From contig OZ035960.1 in the NCBI GenBank assembly GCA_964034945.1, positions 66,991,936 through 67,055,935 of the forward strand: a stretch of DNA of 64,000 nucleotides. Reading direction: 5' to 3'. The notes beneath the pieces are model-generated. The model saw only the letters and a list, made by a program, of their open reading frames with translations, had not been told where the DNA came from and did no database searches. Positions within the stretch are counted from its first letter, which is position 1; every line of letters begins with the position of its first letter. The stretch comes from Chrysopilus asiliformis. Its lineage: Eukaryota; Arthropoda; Insecta; Diptera; Rhagionidae. Below are positions 11,804-22,073 of this stretch, one piece after another. Both the position numbers and the translations under genes were made by a program.

Positions 11804-12906
11804 TTAAGAGGTGTGGGTTCGAGTGCTACCAGATGTACAGCCCGAAGGTGTGTCTTCGTTGGTAGCTTGCGATGGAGAGTCTTTGCCAGTTGCAGAGTCA
11901 CCCTCAGAGGGCTTGTCGCTCACTGGCACTAGGCTCTGTCCTACAATTGAACCTGCAAGGTTCCGTGAGTGGTCCTTATGGACCGGGTTGATTGCTGTGT
12001 TAGTGGAGTCACAGCTCTCCATATCCGTGACTTCATTTGCTGCCTGAAATTTAATGGGAATTATTAACCTTTTCTGTAAGCTTTCCCTAATGGTCGCGTT
12101 AGTGACGCTGCCTGCATTGCATTACCTGATTTGGTCACTTCCGAGTAGGTGGCTGGTTTAGCCTCATTTATAGTCGCAGTTCCTGCTGCCCTCGGCAGTT
12201 TCAATTCTAATTCAGCTTCTGTTGTCAAGAAAGTGATTTGACCCAGTAAGTAGAAAGCTTTGTACTGATTTGCTTTCAGTATATCATCAGAATCTTTGTC
12301 TGCGCCGAAAACGATGTGAACTCCGTTCTCATGTTCCCTTCGGCTATATGTTCTCCATTTGTTTGTGGGCAAGCCTGGATTTTGACGTCTAATCCTGTTG
12401 AGGAACGTCACTGTAGAGACGTCTTTTGAACCTCTGACGAAGACTGACAGTCTAATCGGTTTCGGCAGTCTATCGTATCTACGATTTCGAGACTGTCTTC
12501 GGCCCAGGGGCATGGCATTTTCTCCATTGTTGCCTGAAGCCAGTCACGAGTCGGTTTAACCTGACAGTTGACTACGAAGATGTCCCTGATCAGACCGTAG
12601 CTAGCGAATTTTAAAGGAGTAAAAACTATCGCTATCCTTGCAGTCGATGTAATCGGCCACGGCTGAAGTTATGCTATCTTTCAGCATTTTCGCCTGTTCT
12701 TGGGAAATCTCCATGGAAGCATTTTGGTGGATAATTGCAGCCTTGAATTCGCTAGAGGCCACTGCCTTAGAATAGGACGGTGCCAAATTGCTTATTCTTG
12801 GTATTTTTTCCACCGCCTTGCTGTCCTCCGGAGTACCTCCCGGAGATCTACTCCTTTTGTTTGAGAAACACTGACCGAAGTGGTTCCTTTAATTAGGTCA
12901 CCACCA
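11804..12906 (-). pseudogene. ORF1 (gag-like) of non-LTR element, DUF4780-type
   Basis: The coding potential is spread over several frames. An N-terminal segment (12601-about 12870) is followed by 'TRDWLQATMEKMPCPWAED' in another frame. The core at 12064-12513 ('IRLSVFVRGSKDVS', 'NPGLPTNKWRTYSRRE', 'AFYLLGQITFL') matches the DUF4780 pattern seen in ORF1 of LOA-like elements. A Ser/Thr-rich tail lies at 11804-12022. At least two indels are needed, near 12600 and 12485. No clear ATG precedes the N-terminal segment, since a stop lies about 45 bp upstream, so the 5' end may be incomplete. Confidence 0.65.
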
Positions 12907-14508
12907 TGTGGTGAATCAGATTTTCTCTCAGTTCACCACCATCAAATTTATTAAATTATCAAAAGGGAAACCAAGAACTTTTAGGTATACCCTCGATTAT
13001 TTTAATTATTTCCATAAGACCATAGTATACGATCCTTTTCATTATTTTAAGAAAACATGGAAATTCTCAAGTGATGTAATAAAACTATCTTTTCGATAAT
13101 TTATGCGTCTGAATTTCTGGGAAAGGGTCGTAAAATAATTTTAAAAAACAAAACCATTGAAAATAAACATGATCGGGTAAACCCTAACATACATGATAGC
13201 GTATGAGGAGAAATCCTTTTTTCACGCATACCATGGTTAGTTTTTTCATTTCAAATATGATATTTTAATATCATGATATTTCTAGAAGAAGGATGAGCCA
13301 ATAGTTCATATACATGAACGAATAACTCGAGCATCATTCCTTATGCTAAGACAGGAATAATGGATTAAAAACACTCACGCACACATTGATCGAGATTTTG
13401 CCTTGTGCTGCATGAGCAGGCAATACAAAGTAGGTTGGGCATGATCCTAACTAATCTTACATGTATTCCTTGTGCTGCATAGCAGGAAATGTAAAGTAGG
13501 TTGGGCATGATCCTAGCTGATCTTGCATGTATCCTTATGCTGTAATAGCAGATAAAACAAAGTAGGTTGGGCTAGATCCAACTGAAACTATATTAATCCG
13601 TATGCAATTTTAAGGAGAATATTGAGAATAGGTGGGGCTAATTTTCCCACATAATATTGATCGACATTTTTCGATCCTTCCCTAGTTCCAATTGTGGAAC
13701 TTAATTTTCTAATAAGGAAAATTCTAAAAAGAAGGCTGGGCAAATCTCCCACGCCGAATAATAAGATTCCTATTGAAATGGAATCCAATAGGACACCATA
13801 AGATTGAAAGAGAAAAAGTAAAGTAGAGTAAGATTTTTGACTTTCAAAAATCTTATAAAACGATCTGCACGGTCAAATTAGGACAAGTTCTTTCGGGTCC
13901 GCGACCCTAGTCGCGACCTAACAGTTGTTTTCCGGTGCTTTAAAAGTTGCATAGGAAAACTAAAATTACGCGACTTATCGCGTAAAAAAACTAAATAAAA
14001 ACATTTTAATAAACTTAGAAATCGGCCACGGGCATTGTCCCCGGCCTCCAAAATATTGCGTTCGCCGCAATTGAACTAGGGGTATAAACCATAATAAAAA
14101 ACAGTCTTGATAGGTCATTTAAAAAAAAAGTGAATTATTAATAAATCAGTGAACGGATATTTTTTACAAACTTTAAATCAAATAATTTCAAAAAACATAA
14201 TTAAGTGAATTTTGTAAACTATAATTAAAAGAAATCTAGAGTATTTTCAAGTGAAGTTAGAAAAACTTAACTAAAAAGGATTGTAAAACATAGTTAAGTG
14301 AATTTTGTAAACTCTAATTAAATGAAATCTAGAGTATTTTCAAGTGAAGTTAGAAAAACTTAACTAAAAAAGGATTGTAAAACATAAAATAAGTGAATTT
14401 TGTAATTTAATAAAGTAAAATAAAGAGAAGAGTTAAAAAATAAACTAGAGTCTTTTGTGTTAAATATTTTATTTCATTTTATGTCTATTTCGAAAAAACA
14501 CCACGACA
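12907..14508 (+). repeat. 5' LTR of non-autonomous element
   Basis: It starts TGTGGTGAATCAG and ends CACCACGACA. It is unusually long for this group at 1.6 kb. It contains three imperfect copies of a roughly 65-bp unit around GTAGGTTGGGC(AT)GATCC (about 13400-13580), each with a short hairpin. Further on there are about 2.5 copies of a roughly 90-bp unit around AAGTGAATTTTGTAA (about 14195-14405). Confidence 0.92.
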
Positions 14509-14514
14509 TAAAAT

Positions 14515-14530
14515 TGGCGCAGCCGGTAGG
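14515..14530 (+). other. Primer-binding site of LTR element 2
   Basis: TGGCGCAGCCGGTAGG lies six bases after the LTR end. It differs by one base from the tRNA-Ser-type site of 17.6/297 elements. Confidence 0.75.
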
Positions 14531-15981
14531 ATGTGCAAAATAAAAAACTAACGTTTTGTTCACATCCAGTGATTCGAACCAAACCTCGGGAAGAAAAAAT
14601 TAATAGACAAAAGTGAAATTTTTTGGAAAATAAAAATGAAAAAGTGAACATTAAAAAACTTTTATAAAACTTTGTAAAAAATCAGGAAAATTCAGACAAA
14701 AAGTGAAAACAGATATTACAACAAAAGTGAAAAAAAAATGAAGACTTGAAAAATTACGTTAAAAGAAAAAACTGTTTTGAAGACTTTTTAAATTCATTTA
14801 AATTAAAAAGTTAAAAGTGGAATTTTTGAAAAAAATTAAAAGTGAAAAAAGTGAAAAATTATTTAAAATCACGTAAAAAAAAAACGTTTCGAACATTTTT
14901 TGTAAATTGATTAAAATGAACTAGTTTTATATGTGCGATCGGTGAACGCGCACCAACGAAGAAGAATTCAACTACAAGAATAAAACTGAAGGAAGACTAC
15001 ACATAGAACATCAAATCAACAAGAGAATGATGATAATTAAGAAATAAGAACGATGAAAAAAAAAATATCCTGGTCCAAACAACGAGAAGTAACGGTGGAC
15101 ATGATTCAACAAAATAACCGACAATAAAAGTGCGAACGATGAACGCGCACATACGGTGGACAAAAGTGCGATCGGTGAACGCGCACCAACGTGGAAGTAT
15201 AATTAACAACCAGTTAAAGCAGCCATCAATAATCAACAAACAACAATCAACAGGAACAACTGCAGCAACAGAAGCAGTCACAACAACAAATAAATAATAA
15301 ATAATAATAATAATTTTTTTTCTTAACGATAAAAACAAAATAATAAATAAAGAAGTGTAAAAATGAAGCAAGTCCAAGGTAGGACCATTTTATAAAAAAT
15401 ATATATTATTTAGAGATAAGATTATTTCAAATAAAAGAATAAGAGTATAGAAATATATTAGTATATAAAAGTAAAGTATTTTTCTTGTTTTTTCCAAAAA
15501 AAATAAAATTATAAATTAAACGGTAAAAGTCGCGAAGTAAATTCTCAACTCGTTCCACGTAAAAACAAGTTTTCTTCCTTTTTAAAAAAAAAGATTTTTT
15601 TTTTGACTGAATATAAAGTCAATATATTTGATGAAAATTGATACTTAAAAATATATGGAATTTTGGTTCTCTTTATATTTTAACCCACGATATGGTTTTC
15701 AAGACCATACAGAAAAAATCTACGACAAAATTTTGATTTTATAGGAATTTGCGTCCTAGGGAAACCCCCATTAAATATGAGGAACTTTGGTTTTCCTAGA
15801 AGATTCATTTCCTAAAAACAAAATTTTTGGAATTGTAATACGGAATTGTTAAAAATTTCGAAATAAAATTTGTTTTCTACTGTATTTTATGTGGAAAAGT
15901 ATTAAAATGAAATACGATAATTGAACAATCTGGCAAGATGATTTTTTATATATATATATAGAAATTTCGAATTAAAGTAAA
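14531..15981 (+). other. Long untranslated leader of LTR element 2
   Basis: About 1.45 kb of A-rich leader has no credible frame. It contains a repeated phrase 'GTGCGATCGGTGAACGCGCACCAACG' at about 14934 and 15166 (and a variant near 15130) whose GTGCG...CGCAC parts can pair. These short hairpins are candidate packaging or dimerisation signals; this is inference. Confidence 0.45.
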
Positions 15982-16497
15982 ATGAACATGGATTCCTACA
16001 CGGAAGAATATGCTACAGTATATGCAAGTCCAATTTCTGTTGTACCTAGAGGTAACCGAAATAATACCAATTTTGGAACAAAGCAACGATGGCGAAAGGG
16101 AAGTAATTTCCAAAACAGTAATTATACAAATCGAGAACGTCGATATGATTCAAATCAATTTTACGATAAACAGATAAAATGTAGTTTTTGTCAGCGCCAA
16201 GGTCATAAAAGACACCAGTGTTGGTATTTAAACTCTTCATCGCAACAACCTCTAACGTCCCAAATTGAGACGACAAAAGATGAATATTGTGAATTTTGCC
16301 AAAGGTTAGATCACAATATTAATGATTGTGTCTCCAGAATGAAGTGGCAGACAAATCCTAAAACGGATCCTGTTAAAGATATCGCAGATTTTATTATCAA
16401 AAAGATACCACGATTTTCTGGTGAACCTGGTCCTACACGGAAAATTCAGGTTCAAAGGCATTTACAAATAGCCAAACGACAAATAAAGAACAATTAA
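15982..16497 (+). CDS. Gag-like protein with two zinc knuckles
   Basis: This is a 171-residue frame. A basic, Asn/Arg-rich N-terminal half leads to two knuckles, 'CSFCQRQGHKRHQC' (C-x2-C-x4-H-x4-C) and 'CEFCQRLDHNINDC'. The C-terminal part, 'IIKKIPRFSGEPGPTRK', resembles the segment 'FITRQLPSFSGAPSPIRR' that lies before the knuckles in element 1 gag. The order is therefore inverted relative to element 1, suggesting a rearranged or secondarily assembled gag. It may bind element RNA. Confidence 0.65.
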   Translation: MNMDSYTEEYATVYASPISVVPRGNRNNTNFGTKQRWRKGSNFQNSNYTNRERRYDSNQFYDKQIKCSFCQRQGHKRHQCWYLNSSSQQPLTSQIETTKDEYCEFCQRLDHNINDCVSRMKWQTNPKTDPVKDIADFIIKKIPRFSGEPGPTRKIQVQRHLQIAKRQIKNN

Positions 16498-18194
16498 ATC
16501 ATTCAAAATCAAAAAATTCTGATTATAAGAATCAGGTAGGAAAATTACCTATTTTCACTGATACTATAACAAATACTACTAAGAAGCCAACAGATAGTAG
16601 CACATTTAAGAATTTAAAAGAAGAATATTATCGCAAGGAAAAAACTATTGAAAATTCATCTAAAGAAAATAAGTCATTACCCGTTCATTCTATTATACGT
16701 GATTTTTATGAAATATCTTCCAAATCGGAGAGGGGAGATTCATTCATGGTTGAAGAAATACAACCTAGCAATGGATATAATCCAACGAATTCTGAAGGTG
16801 GCCCTGTGGGGAATGATTGCATCGTTAATCTCGACGAATTTGAAACAAAAAGTACAAATTGTGATACAATAAATAGACTGAGTAGGACACCTGATATGAA
16901 CATTAAATCCGAAGCAAAAAACGAAAAAGTAGTATATCCAGATAGGAGTATTGTACAATTAATGGTACAAGTAATGGTACAAGTAATCGTAATTATTTCA
17001 CTAATATCTTTAACCCTAGTATCAAATATTTTAAGAAGGATTAAGAAAAAGGGATATCAATTAAAAAGAGTAATTGAAAAAACTATCGGTGAATTCGAAG
17101 AATTTCTGTTAAATTCCGGTCATGATTCAAAAGAAGAAAAAACGTCAAAAATGGAAAATTCCGAGCCAAGTGCTAAAAATGAAATTAACTCAACGGTAAA
17201 TGGGGTATTTAAAGACCAATATTCAAAGTCAAATTCTGGTCATAGTAATCTGATAGGAACACCACCTATTTTTACTGATTCTATGATGAGTACTACTAAG
17301 ACCTTGAGAGGTAGTAGTATAAACAGTAAGGATTATGATATAATAGAATATTGTCCCGAAGATACTTCCCAAGCTAATGAAGAAATTAATTCATGGGAAA
17401 ATTTCTATTCAAAAGATATTCAAGATAATGAAGATTCAAATAATTCTGGTCATAAGAATCGGATAGGAACACCACCTATTTTAATTGATTCTATGATGGA
17501 TACTACTGAGACTCCGAGAGAAAGTAGTACAAATAAGAATATAGATGAATGTTATCTAGATGGGAAAATTTTTGAAAATTTATTTGACGAAACAGGATCT
17601 GGTATGGAAAAAATTAAGAACAAAGAATTGGAAAAGACAAGTTATGAAGTCGTAAACAAGGTCAAACAAGTGAAGAAAGAGAATTTTAATGGAAAAAATA
17701 ACTTACAAGGGAGTAATTATGAAAAAGGAAAAAGAGGAATTAAAGAAAAAGAAGTGATACGAGAAGTTACAGGGGAAATTGATAGTATGGAACTAGCCCC
17801 TAGAAGCGAAACGATTATACCAATTAAAGTCATTGGTGAAGAAGATATCATTTTCCATCGAAAGGAAATTAAAGGAGGTATCCAAGTAGCCAATTGTCTA
17901 ACAAGAATTGATGAATATCGCGCTATGATGAGTGTAATAAACATTAACGAATATGAAGAAAAGTTAAGTAAAATTCAAGGAATGCCGGCAAAAGGAAATG
18001 AAATAAATGAAATAAAAGTTGATAAATGTAATGGAAAAAAGAATGTTGCAACGATAAGGAAGGAAAACAGTTATGACAAGAGAACTCAAGAAATTATAAG
18101 AGGATTAAAGCTAAATCAAAGCTATAAGGAGGAAAAAGAAAATTTAATGGACCTTTGTTTAAAAAAACGACAAATTAACCTATACGAGTGCTAG
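16498..18194 (+). pseudogene. Low-complexity frame ending in a pre-RT pol fragment
   Basis: A 482-residue frame (16746-18194) has one internal hydrophobic run ('VQVMVQVIVIISLISLTLV'). It holds repeated blocks built on 'SGHxNxIGTPPIxxDSMMxTT' at about 17230 and 17440, with a third decayed copy near 16520. The last 150 residues ('MELAPRSETIIPIKVIGEED' onward) resemble the region before RT in element 1, up to 'ENLMDLC' versus 'EALIDIC'. RT should follow but is absent. I read this as the residue of a deleted pol. Confidence 0.55.
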
Positions 18195-19530
18195 TACGCT
18201 CAAAATACCAATTAAAGTTGACCACCGATTAATAAATCAAAAAGAAAGATACAAAGTTGAAAACGAAATTCAAGAAATTAAAGAAACAACGAAAAAAGAA
18301 AAATATAAGAAAAAATTAAACAGGAAAAAAATACAGAAATACAGAAAGAACGAGATAAAGTTGAATATGAAGTTGAAGAAATTAAAGAATTGAGGAAAAT
18401 TCAGAATAGAGAAAAATTAAAGAAACAGAGTGAAAAGTATTATAAAAAGTAGAAAAAAAAAACGAAATTGGAAACGAAACCGAAATCAAGGCAAATAAAG
18501 AGTAACTATAAGTTAAAAAATGAAAATATAAATATATTAAAGAAATCACAATTGATCTTACAGAAATTTTTTTTTGAAACAACAAGAAAAAGAAAAGAAG
18601 AAAAATAATGCCACGGAAAACAATCATAAAAATTTTATTAGAAACAAGTAATAAAATTTATATTCATTTAACAAGAAGAATATTTTATTAATTTTAATCT
18701 AGGAAAACAATAATAAAATTATTAATGGGAAATAAGTAATAAAATTTTATATTTCATTAAATAAAGAAATATTTTGCCAAAAATTTAATTTGATTTAAAA
18801 AAAAGAAAAATAATAAGATTTTTAAAAAAAAAGAAAATTATTCGAATTAGTAAATTAGCACCAAGAATTTTTATATAAATAACAATAAATAAAATAAGAG
18901 ATATTTTATAAGAAAGCAAAAAAAAAAACAACAACAATAAATTTAAATAAGATAAGAAATTTTTTTATACAAAATAATAAAGCTAAATAAGATAATAAAG
19001 TTTAACGCTAAAAAAAAAAATACAATAAATTTCTAAAAGCAAACAAATAGAACGCAAGCAATGATAAAAATACTAAAACTCTTTTATATATGTTAATCGA
19101 TTTTTTCTTATAAGCAAAAAATAATAAAAAAGATTTTTTTTAGAGCGTAAATAAAAAAAAAAACTAAAATTTAAAGATTCTACAAATAGAATTCAATTAT
19201 TACAGAATTTATCGGAAAAACTTCTGATTAATTAATCTAAGGTTTTTATTATTAAAATAACCTAGAACCTAGAGAGATAGCATTAAATAAAATTCATAAT
19301 AAATAAGAATTTTATAAAATTAAACAAATAGCGGAAAATTTGAAAATAATATAAGTAATCACTGTACAAATAAGGAAAAACCCCAAAGTAGCATAAAAAA
19401 GTAATAATTATACTATCGATAACAATTCAAATAGTAAAAGTCAGTGAAATCGTTACTTTTTCTCTAAAAACAATCCTAACGTCATTTAATTTTACATTCG
19501 AAAAAATGCCTCTAGCATTTTTCCTTGTTT
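18195..19530 (+). other. A/T-rich non-coding 3' region of LTR element 2
   Basis: About 1.3 kb of very A-rich sequence without a credible frame occupies the place of RT-integrase-env. No inverted repeats or other elements were recognised. Confidence 0.6.
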
Positions 19531-19544
19531 AAAGGGGGGAGGAA
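19531..19544 (+). other. Polypurine tract of LTR element 2
   Basis: AAAGGGGGGAGGAA ends directly at the 3' LTR and is nearly identical to the tract of element 1, which supports shared ancestry. Confidence 0.8.
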
Positions 19545-21142
19545 TGTGGTGAATCAGATTTTCTCTCAGTTCACCACCATCAAATTTATTAAATTATCAA
19601 AAGGGAAACCAAGAACTTTTAGGTATACCCTCGATTATTTTAATTATTTCCATAAGACCATAGTATACGATCCTTTTCATTATTTTAAGAAAACATGGAA
19701 ATTCTCAAGTGATGTAATAAAACTATCTTTTCGATAATTTATGCGTCTGAATTTCTGGGAAAGGGTCGTAAAATAATTTTAAAAAACAAAACCATTGAAA
19801 ATAAACATGATCGGGTAAACCCTAACATACATGATAGCGTATGAGGAGAAATCCTTTTTTCACGCATACCATGGTTAGTTTTTTCATTTCAAATATGATA
19901 TTTTAATATCATGATATTTCTAGAAGAAGGATGAGCCAATAGTTCATATACATGAACGAATAACTCGAGCATCATTCCTTATGCTAAGACAGGAATAATG
20001 GATTAAAAACACTCACGCACACATTGATCGAGATTTTGCCTTGTGCTGCATGAGCAGGCAATACAAAGTAGGTTGGGCATGATCCTAACTAATCTTACAT
20101 GTATTCCTTGTGCTGCATAGCAGGAAATGTAAAGTAGGTTGGGCATGATCCTAGCTGATCTTGCATGTATCCTTATGCTGTAATAGCAGATAAAACAAAG
20201 TAGGTTGGGCTAGATCCAACTGAAACTATATTAATCCGTATGCAATTTTAAGGAGAATATTGAGAATAGGTGGGGCTAATTTTCCCACATAATATTGATC
20301 GACATTTTTCGATCCTTCCCTAGTTCCAATTGTGGAACTTAATTTTCTAATAAGGAAAATTCTAAAAAGAAGGCTGGGCAAATCTCCCACGCCGAATAAT
20401 AAGATTCCTATTGAAATGGAATCCAATAGGACACCATAAGATTGAAAGAGAAAAAGTAAAGTAGAGTAAGATTTTTGACTTTCAAAAATCTTATAAAACG
20501 ATCTGCACGGTCAAATTAGGACAAGTTCTTTCGGGTCCGCGACCCTAGTCGCGACCTAACAGTTGTTTTCCGGTGCTTTAAAAGTTGCATAGGAAAACTA
20601 AAATTACGCGACTTATCGCGTAAAAAAACTAAATAAAAACATTTTAATAAACTTAGAAATCGGCCACGGGCATTGTCCCCGGCCTCCAAAATATTGCGTT
20701 CGCCGCAATTGAACTAGGGGTATAAACCATAATAAAAAACAGTCTTGATAGGTCATTTAAAAAAAAAGTGAATTATTAATAAATCAGTGAACGGATATTT
20801 TTTACAAACTTTAAATCAAATAATTTCAAAAAACATAAGTGAATTTTGTAAACTATAATTAAAAGAAATCTAGAGTATTTTCAAGTGAAGTTAGAAAAAC
20901 TTAACTAAAAAGGATTGTAAAACATAATTAAGTGAATTTTGTAAACTCTAATTAAATGAAATCTAGAGTATTTTCAAGTGAAGTTAGAAAAACTTAACTA
21001 AAAAAGGATTGTAAAACATAAAATAAGTGAATTTTGTAATTTAATAAAGTAAAATAAAGAGAAGAGTTAAAAAATAAACTAGAGTCTTTTGTGTTAAATA
21101 TTTTATTTCATTTTATGTCTATTTCGAAAAAACACCACGACA
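19545..21142 (+). repeat. 3' LTR of non-autonomous element
   Basis: A 1,598-bp copy of 12907-14508. The one difference I could see is loss of 4 bp near 20838 (ATAATTAAGTG in the 5' LTR, ATAAGTG here). Confidence 0.92.
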
Positions 21143-21146
21143 ACCA

Positions 21147-21608
21147 TAGTCTTTATGATAGTAGTCCAATGTTTGACGGATGTTTTAATTATTTATGTAT
21201 TTTTTTTTAAATTATTTAAGTAATTTTTTTGTCAGTAAATCATTAAAACTATATTGGTACTATGACAAAAGTTTCGAAGAGTAAAATTTTTTTTTTTTTG
21301 ATAAAGACATCGCGATAATTCAAAATAAAACTATAATACTTTTAAAGAAATAACGAAATTTTGAGTTTAATTTGTAATTATTGGAAATAGATCTCTCAAA
21401 ATCAACAAAATAAATTTTTCGGAAAAAATATGTTCAGAATTTTTATTAAAGAACGAAGGGTATAAATAAGACATTCTTCGCGAAGGGTATAAATAAGACG
21501 ATCTGTTTCATAACATTTTTAAAAGGCGACAAAATATTGTAGATTTGTAAACTTATGTAACAAATTTAAGTTTTATAGAAATTTGACAAAATTGTGAATG
21601 ATATCATA
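21147..21608. other. AT-rich DNA right of LTR element 2, nothing recognised
   Basis: No coding frame or repeat end was found. A short direct repeat, GAAGGGTATAAATAAGA(C), occurs at about 21455 and 21483. This could be host DNA or the 5' end of the non-LTR element. Confidence 0.5.
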
Positions 21609-22073
21609 TCATACTAATATATAAAAATGAGTTGGTGTCTGTCTGTCTGTCTGTTCCTCTTTCACGTAAAAATGGTTGAACCGATTGACTTGAAATTTGG
21701 CATGAGTGTCTGTGGTAGTTCTGGTTCCAACATAAGCATACGGAAAAGTAGCGCGAGGGGTGGGGGAGTAAGGAGAGAGGGTAAAGTGATTTTGAAACTT
21801 AGTTTTTGCGCTATGTTACTCTTTCGCGGGGAAACTACTGAACCGAGTGGCCTGAAATTTGGCATAGATGTTCGTCGGTGGTCCAGCCCCAACATAGACC
21901 CATTAAAAAGTAGCCCGAGTGGTGGGGGGAGTAAGAGGGGGGGGGGGGGGGGGGGGGTAAAGTCATTTCGAAACTTAGTTTTCTCTCTATATTACCCTTT
22001 CGCGGGGAAACTGCCGAGCCGATTGGCCTGAAGTTTAGCTCCAACATAGATCATCGACGGGTATGCAAGCTAG
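21609..22073 (+). mobile_element. Small Helitron-like element
   Basis: It starts TC after an A (A|TCATACTAATATATAAAAATG) and ends CTAG before a T (22070-22073), the Helitron rule. The interior has the 'GTCTGTCTGTCTGTTC ... CCGATTG' body common in arthropod non-autonomous Helitrons, with two related blocks around 'CCGATTGACTTGAAATTTGG'. The 3' hairpin is weak, so confidence is moderate. A run of 21 G occurs at 21937-21957. Confidence 0.6.

Larger units (their letters stand above)
1020..12906 (-). mobile_element. Non-LTR retrotransposon fragment (LOA/I-like), split by an LTR element
   Basis: This is a minus-strand element in two pieces, 11733-12906 and 1020-1735, separated by the LTR element at 1740-11728. 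Reading right to left it holds an ORF1 with a DUF4780-like domain, then an ORF2 that begins with an endonuclease. The endonuclease frame joins exactly across the insertion once the 4-bp target duplication CCGT is counted once. No reverse transcriptase or RNase H follows the endonuclease; the frame stops at 1026. The 5' side ends at a second LTR element at 12907. DUF4780 in ORF1 is, to my knowledge, common in LOA-type insect elements, so clade assignment is moderate. Confidence 0.75.
12907..21142 (+). mobile_element. Non-autonomous LTR retrotransposon lacking RT and integrase
   Basis: The element is 8,236 bp with LTRs of 1,602 and 1,598 bp, flanked by ACCA (12903-12906 and 21143-21146). It has a primer-binding site and purine tract like element 1. 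The interior carries only a short zinc-knuckle gag frame and a pre-RT pol fragment; there is no trace of RT, RNase H, integrase or env. The LTRs appear almost identical apart from a 4-bp deletion, so it must have moved recently using proteins from another element. Confidence 0.88.
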
